NCBI GenBank assembly: GCA_910578305.1 | Contig: CAJTQH010000025.1 | Location: forward strand, 1-26,492 | Length of the DNA stretch: 26,492 nucleotides | Source: an uncultured Muribaculaceae bacterium | Lineage (GTDB): Bacteria; Bacteroidota; Bacteroidia; Bacteroidales; Muribaculaceae | Direction of reading: 5' to 3' | Shown: in pieces, positions 5,971-13,863 of the stretch | Numbering within the stretch: the first letter of the stretch is position 1 | How the letters are laid out: every line of letters starts with the position of its first letter | Notes under the pieces: generated by a model | What the model was told of the DNA's origin: nothing | What the model saw: only the letters and a program-made list of their open reading frames with translations | Databases searched by the model: none | Translations under genes and position numbers: made by a program

Positions 5971-8727
5971 ATGAGAATCAAACTGTTCATGCTATTGTTG
6001 CTGACAGCGGTGTTGCCTTCGTTGGCCCAACAGGCCGGCGTATCGGGAACGGTCATTGACGCCACGACCGGCAATCCGGTTGCGGGTGCGGCTGTCATGC
6101 TCAATGATCAGGGGGTGGTGGTGATCACCGGTCCCGCAGGCGATTTTAGTATCAGTAATGTCAATCCGGGTAGCGATGTGATCACAGTGGCTGCCTATGG
6201 CTACAATGACTTCACGCTGCCGGTGCAAATACTCACGGGTGTGAATTCGGACATGGGCCAGCTTCGCATGTCTGCGATGTCCAATCCGGGAAATGCCTTT
6301 AACGAAACCCGCCAGGAGTTGCTTTTCGACCAGACGGCTCTCGAAGACGAGGAAGGCAACGCCCAGTCGGTTGGTGTGCTCACGGGGGCATCTGACAATG
6401 TCTATTACAATGCATCGAACTACAACTTCAGTGTGATGCGATTCCGCATGCGTGGTTATGATTCGTACTTCAACACTACGTATATCAACGGAATCCCGTT
6501 TAACGATCTTGCCCGCGGCCGCTTCAACTACTCCACTCTGGGCGGTATGAACCGCGCGTTCCGTAACCGTACCAATACCCTTGGCATGGGCGCGGCAAGC
6601 TACGGTTTCGGCGGCATTGGCGGCAGCTCCAACATCAACACCATAACCGAAAGCTACGCCAGCGGATTCAACGGTTCGGTAGCCTATACCAACTCCAATT
6701 ACATGCTCCGTGCAATGGTGATGTACTCTACCGGCATCAACAAAAACGGCTGGGGTGTCACCGTAGGAGCCATAGGCCGCTATGCCAACGAGGGTGTGGT
6801 GCCGGGTACATTCTACAACTCCGGCGGCTACTTCCTCTCGCTTGAAAAGCAGTTTAACCCGCGTCACTCGCTGACTCTCACCACATTCGGTGCACCTACC
6901 CAGCGCGCCACCAACTCGGCCACCTATCTCGAGGCTTACGATCTGGCTGACAACAATCTCTACAACCCCAACTGGGGCTGGCAGGACGGCAAGAAACGAA
7001 GCGCCAAGATAGTGGAGACTTTCGATCCCACCGCCATACTCAACTGGATATGGAAACCCAAATCGGGCACTTCGCTCAACACCGGCTTTGCATTCCGTTC
7101 GGTCAACTACTCCACTTCGGCTCTCAACTGGTACAATGCCCGCGACCCGCGTCCCGACTACTACCGCTATCTGCCGTCGTACTACGCCGACAACAAGGAG
7201 GCTTACGATCTGTACACCGATCTCTGGCACACAAGTTCGTTCCGCCAGATCAATTGGGATGCTATGTACCAGGCCAACTACCTTAACAACGAGGCCAACG
7301 CGGCCAATCCGGAAGGAACGCAGAAGGGTTCGACCTACATTCTCGAAAACCGTCACAGCAATCAGCTCAACTTCATATTCAGCTCTGTGCTCAATCATCG
7401 TCTTAACGACAATATGTCGCTGCAGGCCGGTGTGTCGGCCAACTATACCCGCGCACATTACTACAAGACAGTGCGCGACCTGCTGGGCGGTCAGTTCTGG
7501 CTCGACATCGACCAGTTCTCCGAACGTGATTTTCCCGATAATCCGCAGATGCTCCAGAACGACCTTAACAACCCCAACCGCAAGGTGACGGACGGCGACA
7601 CTTTCGGTTACAATTATTACATCAATGCCATACAGGCCAAGGCCTGGATCCAGAATATGATCAATCTGGCCAACTGGGACATCAACTACGGTCTGGAACT
7701 CAGCTATACACAATTTCAGCGCGACGGCAAGATGCGCAACGGACGTGCTCCGAACAATTCGTTCGGCAAGGGTGAAACTCACAGGTTTGACAATGGCGCC
7801 ATAAAAGCCGGCGCGACTTACAAGATCGACGGCCGCAACGCCATCATGCTCCATGCCGAGTATGCCACTATGGCACCTCTCTTTGAGTATGCCTACATAT
7901 CGCCGCGTATCAAGGACACCGCCATCGACGGTCTCAACAGCACCCGTGTGGCATCGGTAGACCTCTCTTACAACTGGAACTACCGTCGCTTCCGAGGCAG
8001 CATCGGCGCATTCTACACCGATATGTTCGACCTCACAGAGCGTACATCGTACTACGACGACCAATACTCGACATTCATGAACTATGTGACCAAGGGCGTG
8101 CGTCAGAACTATCAGGGTATAGAACTCGGCATGGCATTCAAGATCACTCCGAGCCTTACTGCCACAGCCGCAGGTACCATAGCAAGCTATCGCTATAAAA
8201 ACAATCCTACCGGTGTGCGCAGCTACGAAAACGGTATGCAGCCCGATACCGCCACCACCGTATATCTCAAAAATTATCATGTAGGCGGTACTCCGCAGAC
8301 AGCCGTAAACGTAGGTCTTGACTGGGCCGCTCCCAAGATGTGGTTCTTCAACATCAACGCATCGTGGATGGGAAATGCCTATGTCAATCAGTCGCCCATA
8401 CGTCATGAGGCTCTGACCGATCTCTGGACTATGTATCCCGATGAGGCGTCGCTCGCAAAGGCTGTTAAAGAAATCACTGCCGAAGACAAGCTCAACAATG
8501 CATTCACACTCAATGCTTCGATAGGCAAACTCATCTATCTCAACCGTTCGATGAGTCTGAATATCAATCTCAATGTCGACAATATCCTGAACAAGAAAAA
8601 CATCATGACCTACGGTTATCAGCAGGGTCGATTCGACTACTCTGACTTCAACAGGCTGAAATACCCCAACAAGTATTTCTACGCCCAGGGCATCAAGGTG
8701 TTCCTTAACGTGGGTCTGCGTTTCTAA
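5971..8727 (+). CDS. TonB-dependent outer-membrane receptor with carboxypeptidase-regulatory-like N-domain
   Basis: This is a 918-residue outer-membrane transporter energised by TonB/ExbBD. The start at 5971 gives a good signal peptide (1-20, ending SLAQ). An in-frame 38-codon extension to 5857 lacks one and overlaps the promoter. A carboxypeptidase-D-regulatory-like beta domain (about 22-100, GVSGTVIDATTGNPVAGA) precedes a plug region (MRGYDSYFNTTYINGIPFND, then GFGGIGGSSNINTI). A 22-strand-type barrel rich in N/Y/W follows and ends in Phe (NVGLRF), as outer-membrane barrels do. It lacks the usual SusC-type plug signature, so it is not a typical glycan SusC. Two DUF5689 lipoproteins follow after 41-bp gaps, probably its surface substrate-binding partners, with a divergent secreted EEP enzyme beside it. 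Ligand unknown. Confidence 0.92.
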   Translation: MRIKLFMLLLLTAVLPSLAQQAGVSGTVIDATTGNPVAGAAVMLNDQGVVVITGPAGDFSISNVNPGSDVITVAAYGYNDFTLPVQILTGVNSDMGQLRMSAMSNPGNAFNETRQELLFDQTALEDEEGNAQSVGVLTGASDNVYYNASNYNFSVMRFRMRGYDSYFNTTYINGIPFNDLARGRFNYSTLGGMNRAFRNRTNTLGMGAASYGFGGIGGSSNINTITESYASGFNGSVAYTNSNYMLRAMVMYSTGINKNGWGVTVGAIGRYANEGVVPGTFYNSGGYFLSLEKQFNPRHSLTLTTFGAPTQRATNSATYLEAYDLADNNLYNPNWGWQDGKKRSAKIVETFDPTAILNWIWKPKSGTSLNTGFAFRSVNYSTSALNWYNARDPRPDYYRYLPSYYADNKEAYDLYTDLWHTSSFRQINWDAMYQANYLNNEANAANPEGTQKGSTYILENRHSNQLNFIFSSVLNHRLNDNMSLQAGVSANYTRAHYYKTVRDLLGGQFWLDIDQFSERDFPDNPQMLQNDLNNPNRKVTDGDTFGYNYYINAIQAKAWIQNMINLANWDINYGLELSYTQFQRDGKMRNGRAPNNSFGKGETHRFDNGAIKAGATYKIDGRNAIMLHAEYATMAPLFEYAYISPRIKDTAIDGLNSTRVASVDLSYNWNYRRFRGSIGAFYTDMFDLTERTSYYDDQYSTFMNYVTKGVRQNYQGIELGMAFKITPSLTATAAGTIASYRYKNNPTGVRSYENGMQPDTATTVYLKNYHVGGTPQTAVNVGLDWAAPKMWFFNINASWMGNAYVNQSPIRHEALTDLWTMYPDEASLAKAVKEITAEDKLNNAFTLNASIGKLIYLNRSMSLNINLNVDNILNKKNIMTYGYQQGRFDYSDFNRLKYPNKYFYAQGIKVFLNVGLRF

Positions 8728-8768
8728 ATCCTTATTGTAGATTCTTAAATTCAAATTATCAACGATAT

Positions 8769-10895
8769 ATGAAACTATATAAATCATTGTTGGCCGCAGT
8801 TGCGGTAGCGGTGTCGTCGGTGGCTATGACAAGCTGCGACAACGACCTTGCCGTGCCTCCTCTGACGATTCCGTCAACCGACGTACGTGCCAACACCACC
8901 ATTGCCGATTTCAAGGCCAAATACTGGTCTTCCGACAATAATTATTGCACTCAGGTGGGCAAGACCGAAGATGGCGAGGACATCATACTCGGCGGCCGCA
9001 TCATAGCCACAGATGCCGGAGGCAACATCTATCAGAATGTGATGTTGCAGGACGAGACCGGTGCCATCACCATAGCCACCCTCACATCAAGCAACGATGG
9101 TCTGCAACATTTGTATACCAAGTATAAAGTAGGTGAGGAGATGTATATCAACGTTACCGAACTTTATGCCGGAAAATATGCCGGACTCTTCCAGATCGGT
9201 ACTGCGGGTGAATACAACGGTACTCCACAGACCTCCAAGATGCCGGCCACTCAGTTCCTGGCCCATACATTCCTCAACGGTCTGCCCGACCCGTCGAAAA
9301 CCTATTCGACTACTATGACCATCTCTGAGATCAACTCGATGAGCTCGGTAGAGGACCAGCAAAAATATCAGAGCCAGCTCATCCGCGTCGAGAACGTATC
9401 GTGGGTAGGCGGCGGCGAGCTGACATGGGGTGAGACCGGTTCGTCTTCTACAGCCGTCAACCGCTATCTTATCGACGAGACCGGCAACCGTCTGCTTGTG
9501 CGCAACTCAAACAAATCCGATTTCTGCGATCAGGTGCTTCCCGCAGGCCATGGCAATGTAGAGGGTATTCTCAGTTACTTCAATGGTACATGGCAGTTCC
9601 TTTTCCGTTCGCCCGACGACTGTACCGATTTCGAAGGCGAGAGCTATGCTCCCGTAATGGAAGGCAGCGGTACTGCCGAAGATCCCTTCACTGTCGGTGG
9701 CGTGCTCGCAGGTGCTGAAGGTTCTGGTGTATGGGTGACCGGCTACATAGTAGGCTGGGTCGAAGGGCAGGTACTTAGCTCTGGCGCTCACTTCACAGTT
9801 CCCGCCACAGTGGCTTCGAATGTGCTTCTTGCAGCTTCGCCCGACGAGACCAATGTGGCCAACTGCATACCCGTGCAGCTCACAAGCGGCAGCGACGTGC
9901 GCACCGCTCTCAATCTCAAGGATCATGCCGACAATCTGGGCAAGCAGGTGTCAATCAAGGGTGATCTTGCTGCATACTTCGGGGCTTCCGGTCTGAAAAC
10001 AACCACTATATACGCATGGGGCGACAAAGGCGACGACAGCGGTACAACCCCCGAAGATCCCACACCTCCGGCTGGTTCAGGCGACGGTACATCCGACAAG
10101 CCGTTTGAAGTAAGTCAGGTGATAGGCGGAGCCACAGGCACCGGCGTGTGGATGACCGGATATATCGTGGGTGCAGTCAACGATAAGTCTATCAGCGACG
10201 CAGCCTTTACAGGACCTTTCGCACTCAAGACCAACCTGCTCATAGCTGCATCGGCCACTGAGACCGATGTGACAAAGTGTGTTCCCGTACAACTCCCAGC
10301 CGGAGCAGTGCGCGACGCCCTTAATCTCGTGGATCATGCCGACAACCTTGGCAAGCAGATAACCATCAAGGGTAATCTTGAAAAATATTTCGGTGTCAAT
10401 GGTCTCAAGAGCGCTTCGGAATACGTGTGGGGCGCACAGGGCGGTGGCGACACTCCCGCCCCGGCAGGCGCGCAGTTTAAGAAAGTGACCACTGTCACCT
10501 CCGGCAAGCAGTATCTGCTAGTGGCATCCGGCAAGGCCGCCACGCTCAATACGGCTAACTATGGTTATCTTCAGGTGACCGACGTGACCGACAACGGAGG
10601 TGTGATATCGGCCGACGACAGCAAGGCGTTTACAATCGAATCCACCACCGGCGGCTACACTATAAAGATGTCTGACGGACGCTATCTCTATCAGACCGGT
10701 ACGTACAACAGCTTCAACTTCTCGGCCACAATTGTCGACGGCTGTGTGTGGACCGTGCAGGCTCAGGCCGACGGCACATTCAAGATCACCAATACGTCGG
10801 TGAACAAGTATGTGCAGTATGACTCGCAGTACAGCTCCTACGGCTCTTACAGCGACGCACGCGGTGTAATGCCCGTGCTGTACGAGAAAATGTAA
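8769..10895 (+). CDS. DUF5689-type surface lipoprotein with two DUF6359-like modules
   Basis: This is a 708-residue lipoprotein. The signal peptide ends in lipobox MTSC with Cys23, followed by DND, an acidic pattern like the Bacteroidetes surface lipoprotein export signal. Residues about 40-295 match the DUF5689 type (NTTIADFKAKYW near the start, FRSPDDCTDF near the end). Two homologous modules follow at about 299-417 and 438-554, each with the pattern G-GT-DPF/KPF, GVW-TGYIVG, NLL-AAS-ET-V-C-PVQL, DHADNLGKQ and FG-GLK, like DUF6359. A Pro/Asp linker separates them. The C-terminus (about 565-708) looks like a beta-rich lectin or ricin-like repeat domain (AFTIESTTGGYTIKMSDGRYL). It is co-transcribed with the TonB receptor and probably captures substrate for it. 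Domain names come from memory of the families; ligand unknown. Confidence 0.8.
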   Translation: MKLYKSLLAAVAVAVSSVAMTSCDNDLAVPPLTIPSTDVRANTTIADFKAKYWSSDNNYCTQVGKTEDGEDIILGGRIIATDAGGNIYQNVMLQDETGAITIATLTSSNDGLQHLYTKYKVGEEMYINVTELYAGKYAGLFQIGTAGEYNGTPQTSKMPATQFLAHTFLNGLPDPSKTYSTTMTISEINSMSSVEDQQKYQSQLIRVENVSWVGGGELTWGETGSSSTAVNRYLIDETGNRLLVRNSNKSDFCDQVLPAGHGNVEGILSYFNGTWQFLFRSPDDCTDFEGESYAPVMEGSGTAEDPFTVGGVLAGAEGSGVWVTGYIVGWVEGQVLSSGAHFTVPATVASNVLLAASPDETNVANCIPVQLTSGSDVRTALNLKDHADNLGKQVSIKGDLAAYFGASGLKTTTIYAWGDKGDDSGTTPEDPTPPAGSGDGTSDKPFEVSQVIGGATGTGVWMTGYIVGAVNDKSISDAAFTGPFALKTNLLIAASATETDVTKCVPVQLPAGAVRDALNLVDHADNLGKQITIKGNLEKYFGVNGLKSASEYVWGAQGGGDTPAPAGAQFKKVTTVTSGKQYLLVASGKAATLNTANYGYLQVTDVTDNGGVISADDSKAFTIESTTGGYTIKMSDGRYLYQTGTYNSFNFSATIVDGCVWTVQAQADGTFKITNTSVNKYVQYDSQYSSYGSYSDARGVMPVLYEKM

Positions 10896-10936
10896 CAGTT
10901 ACCATCCACACCTTAACTAAACTATAAGTAATAGAT

Positions 10937-13687
10937 ATGAAAAATATAAAATCATATATAGGCTTGATGCTGACCGCAGTGGTGGCAGGATGGTCGATGA
11001 CGGCTTGTCAGGACGATTTCGACGCTCCCGGCATCAATGTGCCTGTAGCCACGCTCCAGCCCAATACCACTATAGCCGAGCTAAAGGCAAACTTCTGGGA
11101 CGATGCCGACAACTACATCAAGGAATTGCCTCTCACCGCCGACGGCCAGCACATGGTCATCGCAGGCCGTGTGATCAGCTCCGATGCGTCGGGCAACATC
11201 TACAAGAACCTCTACATACAGGATGAAACCGCCGCTCTGACACTCTCTATCAACGCCAACTCGCTTTACAATGACTATCGTGTGGGTCAGGAGATTGTGA
11301 TAGACGTTACCGATATGTACATAGGCAAGTACAGCACCCTGCAGCAGCTCGGCTACCCCGACTATTCGGCTGCATACGGATGGCAGGCCACATTCATGCC
11401 CTTTGAGTTCTTCAAAGAGCACGTGCAGCTCAACGGTCTGCCCCAGCCCGCCAAGGTTGACACTCTTACCATTGATCTCGGCCAGCTTGGCAACGGCTCT
11501 GCCGAGCAGCAGAAATACCAGAGCCAGCTTGTGCGCATCAACAATGTGAAGTTTGTCGACGGCGGTGAGAAATCGTTCTGCGACGGTCACAAGATCAATA
11601 CCAACCGCACGCTCAAGGACGCTAACGGTAATGAAATCATAGTCCGCACATCGGGTTATGCTAATTACTGGAGCATGAAGCTCCCCGCTGAGAGCGGTGA
11701 CATTGTGGGTCTGCTTTCGACTTATAAGTCAAGTGGCAATCTCCATTGGCAGCTTCTCATGCGTTCGCCCGACGACCTTCTCAACTTCGGTAATCCTACT
11801 CTGCCCAAGGGCACTCAGGACAATCCTTACGACGTGATCGAGGCCATAGGCATGATTAGCTCTGAATCTCCCGTATCGGCGTGGTACACAGGCTATATTG
11901 TAGGTTCGCTCCGCGCAGGTGTTTCGGAAGTTACATCGGTCGACGATATAATATTCGGTGTCGACGCCGAACTCAGCAACACTCTGGTCATCGGTCAGAC
12001 TCCGGAGGCCAACTCGCTCGACGACTGCATGCTTGTGCGTCTGCCCATGGAATCGCCTCTTCAGGTCTACGGAAACCTGCTTGACAAGCCTGAAAACTAT
12101 AAAAAGCAGATATGGCTCCTTGCCACACCGGGCACACAGCTTGGCATGAGCGCCTTTACCGGCAACAGCGGCGCTGCAACAGAATGGCGCATCGAAGGCG
12201 TCACAGTACCCGGTGGCGAGACTCCGGGTGGTGCTGTGGCCGAAGGTGACGGATCAGAGGCTTCGCCCTACAACGCCACTCAGGTGTTGGCAAAGGGCAA
12301 GTCGGTGAACGAGACCGGCAAGTGGGTGAGCGGATATATCGTAGGATATGTGCCCGACAAGTATCTCAACGGCGCACTCTTCACTGTACCTGCCACTAAC
12401 GCCGCTAACGTGCTGCTCGCCACTACTCCCGACGAGACCGACTACACCAAATGTGTCCCCGTACAGCTGCCCGCAGGCAACGTGCGCTCGGCTCTCAACC
12501 TTATGGACAACGCGGGCAATCACAAGAAGCTCTGTTCTGTCTATGGCAATCTTATTGCTTACTTCGGTGTGGCCGGCGTGAAAGAAACTTCCGACTACAA
12601 ACTCGACGGAAGCTCCACACCCACGCCTCCGACTCCCGGCGATGCAGTGACATCGTTCAGCGAGAACTTCGACGCCGCTACCTCGTTCCCCACACCTACA
12701 GGCTTCACCATCGCCCAGACTTCGGGCAATGCCTCATGGTTTATCCGCAAGGCCGACAACAATAATCCTACCAACTGCGCTGAAGTGACAGCCTATGGCA
12801 ATGGCAAGACTCCGGGTCCCGACGGATTTGTGTCGTGGCTCATCTCCTGTCCGCTCAATGTCGATGGAATGACCGACAAGGTGCTTACTTTCAAAACCAA
12901 GGTTGGGTATACCGGCAATGGCACTCTTGAGGTCTATGCGCTCAGTTCGGCCGATCCCGCTACTGCCACCAAGACCAAGCTCAACGCCACCATCGTGCAG
13001 CCCACCGGCTCATGGAGCGACTTTGTGGAGTCGGGCAATGTATCGCTGGCTGGCCTTTCGGGCACAGTATATATCGGATTCTGCTACACCGCGGCTTCCG
13101 GATCCAGCTACACCACCTATCGTGTGGAAGATGTGGTGGCCGGAACTCCCGGCACAGGTGGCGGTGAAGAGCCCGTACCTCCGACACCTCCGGTAACAGG
13201 TTCCAATACCGCCGACCTCGGAACGCTTGAAAACAGTTCAAGCTACAAGACTTTCACCACCACAGCCGGATGGGTCGCCACGAACTGCGCGGTTCAGTCG
13301 GGTGGCGCGTCCGACAACAATCCGGTGTTCACCTTCATCGGTTCGTCGGCCGACACCAAGGCAGTGTGTCTCAACGGCAAGTCTTCGGCTCCGGGCTCGC
13401 TTGTGTCGCCCGCATTGGCCGGTGGCATCAAGAAGCTGACATTCAAGTACGGATTTGCATTCTCCGACAAGCAGTGTAAGTTTACCGTCAACATCAAGCA
13501 GGGTGGTTCGGTGGTCAAGACACAGACCGTAGATCTTTCCACAGTCACCAAGTTTGAAGTATGTAACTTCAGCATGGACTGCAACGTATCGGGCGAATTC
13601 GTTATAGAGATCGTCAACGACTGCAAGACAGGCACCGATAAGAATGTCGACCGCGTGTCGATATGGGATATCGCCTGGACCAACTGA
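10937..13687 (+). CDS. Second DUF5689-type surface lipoprotein with DUF6359-like and choice-of-anchor-type domains
   Basis: This is a 916-residue paralogue of the preceding gene. Lipobox MTAC with Cys24 is followed by QDDFD, a strong match to the Bacteroidetes surface-export signal. DUF5689-like residues about 40-285 share NTTIAELKANFW and RSPDDLLNF with the neighbour. Module A (about 292-419) is diverged, with the same GYIVG core but an altered second half. Module B (about 437-556) closely matches those next door. Residues about 573-734 (SFSENFD, then WFIRKADNNNP and FVSWLISCPL) look like a choice-of-anchor J domain. Residues about 757-916 form a further beta-sandwich of the kind fused to secreted nucleases or adhesins. 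It is the last gene of the operon, 41 bp after the previous one and followed by a terminator. A surface binding role with the receptor is inferred. Confidence 0.8.
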   Translation: MKNIKSYIGLMLTAVVAGWSMTACQDDFDAPGINVPVATLQPNTTIAELKANFWDDADNYIKELPLTADGQHMVIAGRVISSDASGNIYKNLYIQDETAALTLSINANSLYNDYRVGQEIVIDVTDMYIGKYSTLQQLGYPDYSAAYGWQATFMPFEFFKEHVQLNGLPQPAKVDTLTIDLGQLGNGSAEQQKYQSQLVRINNVKFVDGGEKSFCDGHKINTNRTLKDANGNEIIVRTSGYANYWSMKLPAESGDIVGLLSTYKSSGNLHWQLLMRSPDDLLNFGNPTLPKGTQDNPYDVIEAIGMISSESPVSAWYTGYIVGSLRAGVSEVTSVDDIIFGVDAELSNTLVIGQTPEANSLDDCMLVRLPMESPLQVYGNLLDKPENYKKQIWLLATPGTQLGMSAFTGNSGAATEWRIEGVTVPGGETPGGAVAEGDGSEASPYNATQVLAKGKSVNETGKWVSGYIVGYVPDKYLNGALFTVPATNAANVLLATTPDETDYTKCVPVQLPAGNVRSALNLMDNAGNHKKLCSVYGNLIAYFGVAGVKETSDYKLDGSSTPTPPTPGDAVTSFSENFDAATSFPTPTGFTIAQTSGNASWFIRKADNNNPTNCAEVTAYGNGKTPGPDGFVSWLISCPLNVDGMTDKVLTFKTKVGYTGNGTLEVYALSSADPATATKTKLNATIVQPTGSWSDFVESGNVSLAGLSGTVYIGFCYTAASGSSYTTYRVEDVVAGTPGTGGGEEPVPPTPPVTGSNTADLGTLENSSSYKTFTTTAGWVATNCAVQSGGASDNNPVFTFIGSSADTKAVCLNGKSSAPGSLVSPALAGGIKKLTFKYGFAFSDKQCKFTVNIKQGGSVVKTQTVDLSTVTKFEVCNFSMDCNVSGEFVIEIVNDCKTGTDKNVDRVSIWDIAWTN

Positions 13688-13716
13688 TAGATCCGGATCT
13701 GAACATATTTGTAATT

Positions 13717-13755
13717 ACACAAGGGATGCCTTCGGGTATCTCTTGTGTTGTTTTT
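13717..13755 (+). terminator. Intrinsic terminator of the receptor operon (UUCG loop)
   Basis: The arm at 13717-13730 pairs with 13735-13748 over 14 bp (two G-T pairs) around a TTCG tetraloop. TGTTTTT follows. It lies 30 bp after the second lipoprotein stop and closes the operon. Confidence 0.92.
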
Positions 13756-13821
13756 ATGGTCCTCACGTGACATATTGCTAAAATCGGCGCATAATTGTGG
13801 ATGGAGATTGCAAATAATTAT

Positions 13822-13829
13822 TATCTTTG
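13822..13829 (+). promoter_or_regulatory. Predicted -7 element of the 669-residue membrane protein gene
   Basis: TATCTTTG is a full TAnnTTTG match, 34 bp before the ATG at 13864. A TTG at 13795-13797 is 24 bp upstream, longer than the usual 19-21 bp, so the -33 is doubtful. Confidence 0.6.
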
Positions 13830-13863
13830 CACGACATAGCATATCTATACTCCAACTTACATA

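Noticed and set aside
5992..8787. A 931-codon open frame on the minus strand across the TonB receptor gene
   Set aside because: It mirrors the receptor gene, shows no family-like segment, and has a His/Val/Cys-rich composition typical of antisense frames. The plus strand gives a complete signal peptide, plug and barrel.
5971..13687. Calling the receptor operon a SusC/SusD glycan-utilisation locus
   Set aside because: The receptor lacks the usual SusC plug signature. The lipoproteins are beta-rich DUF5689 types rather than helical SusD proteins. No glycoside hydrolase is present.
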